A DNA stretch of 64,000 nucleotides from positions 1 through 64,000 of the forward strand of contig JALNQF010000103.1 in NCBI GenBank assembly GCA_028456385.1, in the 5' to 3' direction. Positions within the stretch are counted from its first letter, which is position 1. Every line of letters begins with the position of its first letter. The notes beneath the pieces are model-generated. The model was not told the DNA's origin and made no database searches. It worked only from the letters and a program-made list of their open reading frames with translations. The position numbers and the translations under genes are program-made. Shown here in pieces: positions 33,640-43,305 of the stretch. Source of the DNA: Ophiosphaerella korrae. Its lineage: Eukaryota; Ascomycota; Dothideomycetes; Pleosporales; Phaeosphaeriaceae.

Positions 33640-35029
33640 TAACGAGCAAGCGCGACCTCAACCACAGATCGAAACACGGAGCAAGCGACTCCGACCAAGC
33701 ACGGCGGCGAACCAGACCCTCTCGACACCTCAGGACTCTGCCTGCTCTCTCTTGATGGCGGCGACGTGCGCGGGCTCTCGACGCTCTACATCTTAAAGAG
33801 CATCATGGATCGACTGAACCACGAACGGAAGAAGGAGGGCCATCCTCCAGCGAAGCCATGTGAGGTGTTTGACCTCATCGGAGGCACCAGCACCGGCGGG
33901 TGAGTAGACCCCGCGCGTAGATGAAGGTGACCGACTCCGTCACGACAGGCTGATTGCGATCATGCTCGGCCGGCTCGAAATGGACGTGGATGAATGCATT
34001 ACCGCATACAGCGATCTCGCCGCAGCCGTCTTCGGCGAGATACCGCACCACATTCCCGTCAACATTAAGGGAGGAGTTGGGCCGCGATTCGATTCAGCGA
34101 GGCTGCAGAGTGCGGTCCAAAAGGTGGTGACGCAGAGTGGTGAGTCTGAGGGGGATCTGCTTAATGACGGGACTGAGCGTGCATGTCGAACGTAGGTTGT
34201 CACCTTATGCGAGGAGCCCGGATTCTGACAAGGACAGTTTCGTGTGCTCTATCGATCGTGGCACAAAGGACAGGATCCGTCTCCGGAGCTACAGCCTCCC
34301 CCGATGAACCAAGCATCCGCACGACGGTCTGCGAGGCCGCTCTTGCTACGTCCACTGCCACGCCCTTTTTTGACTCGGTCAGCATTGGAGGCCGCACTTT
34401 TGCTGACGGCGGCTTTAGCATGAACCCAGTGGACGAGGTAGAAGGAGAAGCAGCCAACATCTGGTGCCTGGGAACGGGAGACCTGAAGCCACTAGTCAAG
34501 TGCTTCATCTCCATCGGGACAGGGAATCCGGGTAGGAAGCCATTTGAAGACGGCTTGCTCAAGTTCATAAGCGAGACGGTGGTGCAGATCGCGGGGGAGG
34601 CAGAGGCGACAGAGGGAAAGTTCTTCACGAGGTAGGCTAAGCATTTCGACGAGAAGCGGTACTTCCGCTTCAATGTGGAGCAGGGGTTGCAGAACATCGG
34701 GCTGGAGGAGTACAAGCAGAAGGGCGCCATCGAAGCGGCTTCAGAGAGGTATCTCACACATGTCACAGAAGTTTCGAGTGCGAGACTGCATTCGGAACCT
34801 GCGACTCAAGCAGAGTGTGTACATCGAAGACGACCGCAGACCGATTCTTGTGCCATCACCGGGAAAGGGGAAATCGCAAGTGGAACCATTGAAACCCATA
34901 CCCGCTCCTCTGTTTCCCATCACCATCAATGGGAACACGCTCGATCAGACGATCCCCCCGGCGCCGAATGAGTCCAAGCCCGGCTACGAATGCGCAATAG
35001 TAGAGTTACAAAAGCTAGCTTACGAATAG
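33640..35029 (+). pseudogene. Patatin-like phospholipase, decayed
   Basis: The exons carry LSLDGGDVRGLS (oxyanion-hole block DGGGxRG with one Gly changed, about 33,747-33,782), GGTSTGG (nucleophile-elbow Ser, about 33,880-33,899), MLGRLEMDVDECI, the catalytic-Asp block FADGG (about 34,398-34,415) and FISIGTGNP. Two normal introns are visible: 33,900-33,948 (GTGAGT..CAG) and 34,192-34,237 (GTAGGT..CAG). Lesions: one extra C in the run at 34,298-34,302, an in-frame TAG at 34,633-34,635 (Trp expected), and a frame change near 34,758. The end, IVELQKLAYE, stops at 35,029. It would be a single patatin-domain protein without ankyrin repeats, a distant paralog of 38,832-40,553. The start is uncertain; the frame is open upstream to about 33,630. 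Confidence 0.82.
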
Positions 35030-35469
35030 TAGTTAACAGTAGTTTACGTGATTTGGAAGCTACCATCGCCACCGCTAGCAAGGACGATGTGAGGATATGT
35101 TGTTCTTCTCCCCACGGGTGTCACCGGCAGATTATTTTGCCGATATGCCGAGCTGCTAATGCTACTTTAGGTAAGCCAATGCATGGACCGGAACACCAAA
35201 ACATGACTGTAAACACTTCCACTGATAACCTTGATATGCACCCATTTCAGCAGTAAGCTTCAGCAGATAATCTGGAGTCTGGTTGGCCTTTGAATACGTT
35301 GTGGGCGCCGCTACATATTGCTTGGTTATTGTAATTTCGTGGTTGTGGGAACGTTCTTTCTAACGACGCCTGCTCCGTTTCCAAGGCGAAACAACCAAGC
35401 GTGCTCTAGCTACGTTCAGTGTCTTGGTCTTGCATCGCAGGTAGGCAACCGCCAGACACCCCGACTCTT
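35030..35469. other. Intergenic, upstream of nuclease-like gene
   Basis: Presumed promoter of the gene at 35,470. No other gene seen. A CAG-GTAGG site at 35,440-35,445 could be a leader splice signal. Confidence 0.45.
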
Positions 35470-37005
35470 ATGGCTACGACGCCACCACTGTCACCCTCAA
35501 TTGCTGCTGCAAAGACATCACGCGTTGAAGGCTGGGTCCAGCAGCTCTCTAGACTGGCTTCAGCCCGAACGACCGACCCCTCCCCGCCCTCGGCGCCTGG
35601 GAACCGCCCATCGCTGAAGCGGAAGCGTGTGACGTCTGCGCCCGTAACCTATACAATGTCGACACGAACGACCAGTCCCAAGCGTCCGAGGCGCGATACC
35701 GACACCGAAGTCCTGCCTACCCAAAGCGTATCTATAGCCGGAGCGGCCTCGAATGTGAGCGCACTCTTGCTCAATGAGAGGAATACCTTCAGCCCGCCTA
35801 GTAGCCAAGCCGGCACCAGAAGCCCTCGCCGAGCGAATAGCCCGTCCCGCGATAATATCGCTGTACTGGCTTCCGCATCTCCTCCAACGATAACGGAACC
35901 GAGTTCAGGGCTGAAGGCACCGCCGCCGCGGAGAGTGAGGGATGTCATGGAGCGACTGGAAGACGGGCTGGACGGCGGTTGGATACCGGGGTGGCTGCGG
36001 GAGGCAATCGAAGAAGACCAGGACTTTGGATACCAAAGGATTGAGCGTCATGCTTGGGACCATAGCGCGGCGCGTAGCCTCTCGGATCCGGACGTTGGCG
36101 GCCAGGAGCGCGAACGACAAGCATATGCGCTGCGTAAAGTGAAAAAGATTTGGCTAAGTGCACGAGTGTGCCAGTCGAGGGGTCGCGACGAGAACGCGTG
36201 GTGCGTGGACGTGATCCAGCCGCTGGTGAAGCTCGCGATGAGGCTTGAAGGGGAGGAGAAGTTCTGGCTTCAGAGCGTGTAGGTAACCATTTACTTCGTT
36301 GTTGGCACTCAATGCTGACCTCCGAGCAGACAGTCCCAGGCCATCGCTACTGAATTCCTTTCCTCCGTCCCCGACGCCTCTGGAAAACTCTGCCTTGTTG
36401 ATCGCAAAGCTGACTTCACACTCTCCTTCTCCCACATGCCGTCTCCTGGCTTCGAAGACCTATACAACCGCCTGAGAACCGCGGGCAACCCCGTCGTAAG
36501 CCACATGGCCGACGCATTCACGAAGACGACCGCCCTCTTCTCCTGCGTAGAGGCCAAGCCTGCCAGCGGCGATCACACAGAAGCGGAATATCAACTCAGC
36601 GTATGGATGGCAGCCAGCCTACGGAAGAAGATGCAGCTTGCGCGGCACGTAGGACTGGTAGATAAGTGTAGCCTGGTGGAACCCTGCTTCGCTGTCGTCG
36701 GACATGAGACGCACGTTTATTTTGCGTACGTGTCGGAAGAGAGGGACGCGGTGCATATCCTGGGACCGGAGGTTGGTTCGTTAGGTCTCTGCGAGACGAG
36801 GAGTGTGAGCGGCATTTTTCGTGCTCTGAGGCTTTGGCGGAATGTGATTAGGTATGGGAGGGATGAAAGGAGTGAGGGGTTCTGGGGTGGCTTCATGGGG
36901 GTGGTGTTGCAGAGACTCGCTGGAGACACTGATGGAGAGCATGGTGCTGCTCTTGCCTCTGTGGCGCAGCCTTCAGACGAGGGCATGTGTATCCGGACTT
37001 CGTAA
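35470..37005 (+). CDS. Fungal PD-(D/E)XK nuclease-like protein (two exons)
   Basis: Exon 1 is 35,470-36,278 and exon 2 is 36,330-37,005, with a 51-base intron (GTAGGT..GAGCAG), giving 494 residues. Residues about 1-150 are Ser/Pro/Thr-rich and basic (KRKR, PKRPRR), probably disordered and nuclear-directed. From about 175 the family fold begins (RVRDVMERLEDG, later WCVDVIQPLVKLAM). The nuclease-like core has VEAK (Glu344, Lys346) within a short strand, then AEYQLSVWMAASLRK, as in the fungal PDDEXK family (PF20516) often annotated as an uncharacterised nuclease-like domain. A conserved GIFRALRLWRNVI helix follows. The start was chosen at the ATG at 35,470, which follows CTCTT and begins MATTPPLSP; an in-frame ATG at 35,419 is also possible. 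No lesions. Nuclease activity is unproven. Confidence 0.8.
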
Positions 37006-37326
37006 TAAAGCTGCCTTTACACCACTTAGCCCAAATCTGCCCCCCACCCAGGGCATGGAAACCGTGTTGGAGCTCTAGTTATGTCAGGAGACGATAATAC
37101 CTACGGTACTGTGAGTGAAGAGGCGAGCCGAACCATATTTTCAGTGTCTCCTATCCGCAGGCAGCTCCGGCGTCGTGCGCTCCTGAGGATGGCAGCCGAC
37201 TCGCACCGGCCATGATCTTGTGCGAGAAGCCTTGAGGTCTTGTGAAACAAATTTAGGTTGTGGGTTGTTGCCACTTCTAGCCGTAGTATCGGGAATTGGT
37301 CCCCGCAGTGGAGCCCTGATTTATTA
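37006..37326. other. Intergenic, 3' of the nuclease-like gene
   Basis: No gene seen. Sequence near 37,183-37,210 (GAGGATGGCAGCCGACTCG) resembles 44,135-44,160, suggesting a small shared repeat. Confidence 0.45.
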
Positions 37327-37843
37327 GGCCCTGTTCGGTGCGCCCGGATGAGACGGTCATCGGAGCTCCGTTTTGCCAAGCTCCATCTCTCGGCAATGGG
37401 ATGAGATGGCTGTTCGGTAGCTTTGCTGGTGATGAGAGCATGCCTTTTTGAGCGCCCGAACGACGTTTGAGAGCCAGCGCTGCTCTCGAGCTGTTTCTGC
37501 TGTGATCATCTCATCATCGCCATCACGTGATGCCTCCGGAGGCTGCAGTCGCCGCTACTGCCAGTATACTGGCCGCAGTGGCAGCCGTCCATGCCGTTAT
37601 TGTCCAACTTCGAGATGAGCCAACTGGTGGTGTACGAGCGTGCGAATCGCGAGAGGGCCGAGGGCAGCTCACGATGAGATGGAATCGATCAAGACAATTT
37701 TTGGTGCCGAACACTGCAAAGCTACGTCTGCCAAATTCGGTAACGCTCGCGCGCGCCACCCGTGGGTCCTCGGGCACCCACCCGGGCCTATTGCACTCGC
37801 AGATGGGATCACGCTCTGATGAGAATGGGAACCGAACAGGGCC
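37327..37843. mobile_element. Non-autonomous PIF/Harbinger-like element (MITE)
   Basis: 517 bases beginning GGCCCTGTTCGGT and ending with its inverse, ACCGAACAGGGCC. TTA stands directly outside both ends (37,324-37,326 and 37,844-37,846), the 3-base target duplication usual for PIF/Harbinger. There is no long transposase ORF. A short Ala/Val-rich frame starting at 37,527 (MPPEAAVAATASILAAVAAV) may be a relic of an autonomous parent. GC content is like the island, with no RIP-type decay visible. Confidence 0.8.
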
Positions 37844-37944
37844 TTAGTTCCCGAGATTCACACAAACTAACCCATTACAGCATAGTATAGCCGCGCTCGA
37901 AACTCGTGGCGCATGCGACACACTCGTGCCTGCGCCGGAGGTGC

Positions 37945-38395
37945 TTAGTTCTCTAGCCCGAACGCGGCTCTGGGGCTGAGCGTTACTGGCTCGTCTTCAA
38001 GAAAACAGCAGGGCTGCTGGCCCAAGATGAAATGAAAGCCGGTGAGCGCCTCGTCGTTGTGCAGCGCATGCTGCGCTTCTTTACTCCTCTTCATGTTCGC
38101 CTGGAGGATTTGGAGCTCTCTACGCATGGCGTTGGCGGGTGAGCATCCTTTCCTTCTCTTTCCTGTATTCTGAGCACCCTCGGTGTGACGCCCGGTGCGG
38201 GCCTTGGCAGTTCACACAACGCAAGTTGGTCTCTCTTTTGCGCTGTTTCAGCAGTGAGCACTTGCTCCCGGATAACGCGCGCCGGTGCGATCTCGGGGGG
38301 AACAGCAATCCGTAGCCGAATCGCGCAGTTCCCCGCTCTCTGGCGTTAGGCTTGGTCACTAGTGCTAACAGGGAGGGCAGACCCGCCCCGGCCAC
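37945..38395 (-). pseudogene. Tad1-type LINE fragment (ORF1 zinc knuckle and ORF2 start)
   Basis: On the minus strand the upper part encodes a zinc-knuckle relic CVNCQGPHRASHRGC (about 38,175-38,220) and a Lys/Arg-rich end of ORF1. Directly after it, overlapping as in Tad1 elements, comes the start of an endonuclease ORF2 (RELQILQANMKRS, then GFHFILGQQP). The frame ends at 37,945. No endonuclease core or reverse transcriptase follows, so this is a truncated scrap. The match to LINE proteins is by motif only. Confidence 0.65.
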
Positions 38396-38506
38396 ACCCT
38401 TGTAAACGAGTTAATCCCGCATCCGGCACCGAATAAGGTGCTCCCACATCATGCCAAGCCAATTTGAGGCCGCTGGACGTCTGCAGAATCCATCAGGCTG
38501 CCCAGT

Positions 38507-38658
38507 CATATAAAAGGCAGGGCACATCAATGCTACAATACCTCTTTGTTGAATAGGGTGCAGCCTGACCGGAAGCGCCTGCCATATAAAAGGCAGGGCA
38601 CATCAATGCTACAAGACCTCTTTGTTGAATAGGGTGCAGCCTGACCGGAAGCGCCTGC
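38507..38658 (+). promoter_or_regulatory. Two tandem 76-base copies carrying a TATA box, upstream of patatin-ankyrin gene
   Basis: Copies at 38,507-38,582 and 38,583-38,658 differ at about one base (CTACAATACC versus CTACAAGACC). Each begins CATATAAAAGGCAGG, a good TATA-box match, and ends CGGAAGCGCCTGC. The second TATA lies about 245 bases before the ATG at 38,832. The role as a duplicated core promoter is inference from position and motif. Confidence 0.6.
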
Positions 38659-38831
38659 ATGGAGAAGCAAATACTCAATGACTGAGAAATTGGCACATTG
38701 GCCTATTGTTGATAGACAACCGTCTCAATAGATTCCCGTTTTCCCACCTCCAATCTTTGGTCAATTTTTTTGGAGCTGTGATTCCTCATTCTATGGTCTG
38801 TATCGTATGAAACACATTGTCGTTCCGTACA

Positions 38832-40553
38832 ATGGCAGGAAACCCAGCTAGATCAATCCGTATTCTCTGCCTCGATGGTGGAGGTGTGAAGGGCGTAGCA
38901 ACCTTGGAGATTCTGAAGGGGATCATGGATGAGGTCAAAACACAAAAAAACCAGGAAGGGCAACATACTCATGGGACTCAAGACGATATTAAACCTTGTG
39001 AATACTTTGATTTGATATGTGGGACAAGCACAGGTGGATTACTTGCATTGATGTTGGGAAGACTCGAATTGGTTCGTGTTCCATACGTAGATTTGACGAG
39101 GATACCTAACTACCAAGCGTTACAGACTGTGGATCAAGCAATCGAAATGTACGACGAATTGGCAACGGAGATCTTCAAGAGGAATTGGTTTAGGTGGAAT
39201 GCCAAATACGACCACGAGGTCTTGGTACAGAGTCTCAAAAAAGTCATCTGCCATCGCTATTCGCCGTTGAACGACGGGGATGCGCTTCTGGTGGACAACA
39301 GCCGCCGTTGCAAAACCTTCGTCACAACGACAAACTTGACGAGCGATGCGACAAAACCTGTCTTGCTCAGAGCTTATGAGACAGATTTTAAAGTGGAATG
39401 TATCAATAAAGAGAAGGTGAAGATATGGGAAGCGGGAAGAGCTACCTCAGCTGCACCAACATTCTTCGCACCGTGCAAAATGCATGGCGAGCATTACACA
39501 GATGGGGGTACGATTGCCAACAATCCAACTGAGGACGGGTATCACGAAGCCAGCCGCCTGTGGGAAGGACGCAAAATTGACCTCATATTAAGCATCGGGA
39601 CTGGACCAGAGAAGCTTCTGGCGCTTGATAACGCCACGGAGGAGCTCATACCCTGGTTCTGGCGCAAATGTCTCAAGACATTCCTCCCTACCCCATACTA
39701 CCTTCGCATACAGGTGGCAATGTTCGCTGTCATGGCCATGACTAACACTGAAAGGGCGCATGAGAGGGTCGAAAAGAGCGTCAGCACATTCCAGGCAATC
39801 ACAAAGGCTTCCACCACTACCACCACACCCTCTCCAAGAATCTACTTCAGACTGAATGTTAAGGACAAGGAGGCCCTTGATATAAAGCTGGATTCGTGCG
39901 ACAAAATGGGCCGTCTCAAGGAGCTAGCGAAGAACTTCATCGAGCAGCAGAGCCAGGACCGGCTTAAAATCGCCAAAATACTTCGAAAGAAAGAATTTGA
40001 CGACCGAGATGGTATATATTTGCCTCAACCACAGTCTGCTGTAGCGAATGACTCGGTTGGGTACAATCCCCGCGTTGAGGCCATCATGATGCTGGTAGAG
40101 GAGGGAAAAGTGGACGAGGTCAAGACGCAGCTCCAGAGAGGATTTAACGCCAGCCTCAAGGACCGCATGGGCAGGACGCTACTTACAAAGGCAGCGTGGA
40201 ATGGGCGCGAGGATATCGCCCAACTGCTGCTCGAGTCCAAGACCGACGTCGACTCGAAAGACGAGTGTGGTCGGACGCCGCTGTCGTGGGCGGCCAGGCA
40301 CGGGCACGAGGCCATGGTCAAGCTGCTGCTCGCGTCCAAGGCCAATATCGACTCGAAGGACGAGTGCGATCGGACGCCGCTGTTGCTGGCGGCCGAGAAC
40401 GGGCACGAGGCCGTGGTCAAGCTGCTGCTCGCGACGGGCAAGGCCGATGTCGACTCGAAAGACAAATACGGTCAGACGCCGCTCTCGCGGGCAGCAGGGA
40501 ACGGACACGAGGCGGTGGCCCAGCTGCTGCGAGCGTACCGCCTCCACTCGTAG
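38832..40553 (+). CDS. Patatin-like phospholipase with C-terminal ankyrin repeats
   Basis: The patatin domain has DGGGVKG at 15-21 (oxyanion hole), GTSTG at 64-68 with nucleophile Ser66, and DGG at 206-208 with catalytic Asp206, so a Ser-Asp lipid acyl hydrolase is expected. Four or more ankyrin repeats follow from about 405 to 545; three at 40,251-40,545 are near-identical at DNA level. A probable in-frame intron lies at 39,072-39,125 (54 bases, GTTCGT donor, CTAAC branch, TTACAG acceptor). Splicing gives 555 residues and joins LGRLEL to TVDQAIEMYDELATEIF, as in the paralog at 33,963 where no insertion is present. Unspliced, 18 residues are added with no stop. The ATG at 38,832 is used because the frame upstream begins only with TTG. 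There is no NACHT domain between patatin and repeats. It is intact and preceded by a duplicated TATA segment. Confidence 0.9.
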   Translation: MAGNPARSIRILCLDGGGVKGVATLEILKGIMDEVKTQKNQEGQHTHGTQDDIKPCEYFDLICGTSTGGLLALMLGRLELVRVPYVDLTRIPNYQALQTVDQAIEMYDELATEIFKRNWFRWNAKYDHEVLVQSLKKVICHRYSPLNDGDALLVDNSRRCKTFVTTTNLTSDATKPVLLRAYETDFKVECINKEKVKIWEAGRATSAAPTFFAPCKMHGEHYTDGGTIANNPTEDGYHEASRLWEGRKIDLILSIGTGPEKLLALDNATEELIPWFWRKCLKTFLPTPYYLRIQVAMFAVMAMTNTERAHERVEKSVSTFQAITKASTTTTTPSPRIYFRLNVKDKEALDIKLDSCDKMGRLKELAKNFIEQQSQDRLKIAKILRKKEFDDRDGIYLPQPQSAVANDSVGYNPRVEAIMMLVEEGKVDEVKTQLQRGFNASLKDRMGRTLLTKAAWNGREDIAQLLLESKTDVDSKDECGRTPLSWAARHGHEAMVKLLLASKANIDSKDECDRTPLLLAAENGHEAVVKLLLATGKADVDSKDKYGQTPLSRAAGNGHEAVAQLLRAYRLHS

Positions 40554-41590
40554 AAAAACCTGCTAGCATGGGTGTTGGACGACAACTGGTATTGGCATTA
40601 GAACTGAGACATGCAGGTCGGTAAGTGTAGAGATCAGTGTCGAAAGCAGGAACACCATATCAGCATGCCTCGACGACCGACCAATAATTACGACAACTGC
40701 AAGTGTGGTCGCCGCTTTAGTCCTATGCTGTGGGGGCTGTGCTTACTTCTTGTATAAGAATCTCCGCACTCAATCTGCATGGTATCGCCGATCCGTTGAA
40801 TTCACGGTCTCGGCATTTAAATTTCGAATGATATCGTTGCTAGAAGGCACCGTGGCGGTATGCGCTTTCCATTTCCGGCTCTTTCAGCTCCTAATTGCCC
40901 ATGCATTTGTATGTTGACGTGGTCGTTGAGTTTTCCGGTGAATCGAAAACGGCACCATGCAGCCAGCCGTCGACAGAGTGCTAAACGAGTTGCTCACCGG
41001 ATAATCCCAACCGCAGAAAGGGAAAAGCGGTAAGCCAAAGATGTAAAATCCAAATAGCAGATCTATGACTTGGCGCTGCCAGTTGCTTTTGCGTCTCGCT
41101 TCCATTGACCAAGGCATCGGAGCGAGATGTGGCTAGTGTGTGCGCGGCTGTGCACGACGCCACACCGAAAAGGGATGTTGGTTTCAACACTAACCCTAGT
41201 AGCACATTTCCTGTACTTCTTTCTATTCTTTAACCTCAAATGTAGTCCTCGCACGTGTGTATGTGTGTGTGTGTTTTCTATTATGGCCATGCACCCTATG
41301 GGTATGGGCCGTTATGATGTGCCAGCTATGTGTATTATGTTATCAAGCACCTGCTCCAGTTCAGAAGCCAACCGTGAGACCTGCTGATCGCATATCCAAC
41401 ACCATACTCAACGTAGTCCTCGCACAAGGTCCTGTCCAGAAGCGGGTCGACCGTGCAGGTGATTAATCAAGCCCCGTACAGCAGAGCACAAGAAAGCCAA
41501 ATGCATTTTTGCATCTAGAATTAGTCAGAACTCAGTTCTATACTGATGAAAAAGCTCAACTGAGGAAAAAGAGACGCAAGTGTTAATTAC
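40554..41590. other. Intergenic; no gene recognised
   Basis: 3' flank of the patatin-ankyrin gene and of the small membrane protein gene, which converge here. A short GT-rich run (about 41,255-41,277) is the only repeat noticed. ORFs are short and without recognisable domains. Confidence 0.5.
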
Positions 41591-42079
41591 TTACATCATT
41601 ACAAGATCAACGACGAATAGGCCATAGTATGGGTGGCCCGTAAAAGCCTCCTTCCGCTCATAATCCTCCATTGATTTGTTGAAAAATTGACCTTGCCCCT
41701 TCAGAATATCCGGCCGCGACACGTGGTTGAGGCTCAGGGGGATAACCATCGCAACGTACAGAATCAGGTTGACAAACAACACAATGAAGGCGGCAGCCCG
41801 TCTATCGCTTCCTCCGTCTCTTCCGGGGACGCAGCAAGTGGAAAAGGCGAGGACAAGGCTGAACGTAGACTGGGTATCAGATGCTTAGTGGGCTCGGACC
41901 GACCATGAGACGGACGATAAATGGGAACATACCACAACTAAGTGAGCAATACCAATCTTGCTATGGTGGTCTCGCGCGACGGCCGCTGAGGCAAGACCCA
42001 CATTGACTGTCGAGCAGATTGCCATTACGAATATACCAACTGCGGCGACTGTGGTTCGAATTGATTTTTTTCCAGCCAT
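41591..42079 (-). CDS. Small membrane protein, paralog 1 (two exons)
   Basis: Exon 1 is 42,079-41,933 (49 codons), then a 63-base intron (GTATGT..ACCCAG), then exon 2 41,869-41,591. The product is about 141 residues. An N-terminal hydrophobic helix (VAAVGIFVMAICSTVNVGLASAA) is followed by a DHHxxxGIAHLVV motif at the splice site and a second helix in exon 2 (AAAFIVLFVNLILYVAMVIPL). The C-terminus reads GHPYYGLFVVDLVMM. The gene at 42,870 has the same exon 1 length and the same intron position and phase. GTAAGT overlaps the stop in both genes, so a further small exon may exist. The family is not recognised. It is intact and divergent from its paralog. Confidence 0.7.
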
Positions 42080-42869
42080 TTTCGTGATCGGATGGCTAGG
42101 GTGAGAAAGAGTTCAAACACTTTCCAAGAAAGCGAGAAAGAAGGCTCCTTGGAAAACCTTTCGCTCTAGATAATAAATTTATATCTCCAGTGTAAGCCAT
42201 ATTCCTCCTTTCAACAGGAAAACGGATAAATGCAGATCATTCCTTGGACTATCTGACAAGTCACTTGTAGCACAGAGCCATCTCTAGGGATCCCTTCGTA
42301 CGCGGTTTGTCGATGCGTTTCGCTCAAGGACGCTAGCCTTGGTCAGCTGAACCCAGCATTCAATGTGCAGTCACATCCAAATGCAGCCAGAATAAGCGAA
42401 GTCCCTCTCTGCAACCGAAAGTGGCCTGCGGCTTAGCAATATGATCGTCGAATGATAGTGCAGGTGCGTACACAGAGTCGAAACCGCCTCAAAGCCGATG
42501 CACCCTTGGTTTGGCTCGTGAAGACGGCGGCTTGCATTATCGGGACATACGTTACACATGCGGTTTTGTGATAGGTTTAGATACGAGCGGATGCCTTTCT
42601 GCGCATCGTCCGGTTTAGATAATGCCTCTCCAGCAAGAGCATCTATATGCAGCTGATCCTATTTAACCATGGACACATCAGCACCTTCTTGCTAGGAGAC
42701 TAGTAATAGACTAATGTAATTAAAAAAAATTATAAAGTCCTTCATTTTGTATCGACCGCCTCATCATAATTTCGTCGCATACATTCACCCATTCTTGAGA
42801 GTGATTTCTAATTCTTCACTGATATAGGCAAATCAACATTACTTGGCGGCGCCAACTTTGTATACTGCA
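42080..42869. promoter_or_regulatory. Shared upstream region of two divergent paralogs
   Basis: About 790 bases between the two start codons with no gene of their own. An AT-rich stretch at about 42,710-42,835 precedes the rightward gene, and another at about 42,130-42,200 precedes the leftward gene. No specific operator recognised. Confidence 0.4.
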
Positions 42870-43305
42870 ATGGCGAAGACCTGGGAGTCGAAGGACGGCG
42901 CCCGAGCGTGGGCTATCGCGATTGTAGTGATCATCTCCCTTATCGTTACAGGACTGTCTGCCTCCCTTGTTGCAAGCGATCACCACAATGGCGTCGCTAT
43001 CGCACACCTCGTTATCGTATTTACCTCCCTTTTCTTCCTCCCATCAACATTGCTCAATGATTTACTACTATGTATAGGCACTTGTGCTGCTGCCGTTAGG
43101 CTGGATTTTCCCCCTCTCTGCCATCTGCTGGTTTGGTGCGCTGCTCACGCTCGTGTCGGTGTCGAGCTCGCGCCATTCGTTGGCTGCGCAGGGGAAGCAG
43201 TTTGCGACGAATGGAACAGTGATTATTAATGGTATGAAGATTGAGGAGGGGTTAGGACATGTGCCGTATGTGGGGTTGTGTATTTGTGATATTTTGGGAC
43301 TGTAA
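42870..43305 (+). CDS. Small membrane protein, paralog 2 (two exons)
   Basis: Exon 1 is 42,870-43,016 (49 codons), the intron is 43,017-43,077 (61 bases, GTATTT..TATAG), and exon 2 is 43,078-43,305. The product is 124 residues. The N-terminus is charged (MAKTWESKDGARAW). The first helix is AIAIVVIISLIVTGLSASLV, then SDHHNGVAIAHLVI exactly at the splice site as in paralog 1. The second hydrophobic helix runs LVLLPLGWIFPLSAICWFGALLTLV in two halves. It ends GHVPYVGLCICDILGL. The stop codon sits in GTAAGTG, a good donor; skipping to an acceptor at 43,418-43,419 would add YAALVG. Unknown family. The ATG at 42,870 is the first one in frame. Confidence 0.72.

Noticed and set aside
40025..40624. Several long plus- and minus-strand ORFs over the ankyrin repeats
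   Set aside because: GC-rich, repeated codons leave alternative frames open. The ankyrin frame alone has domain support.
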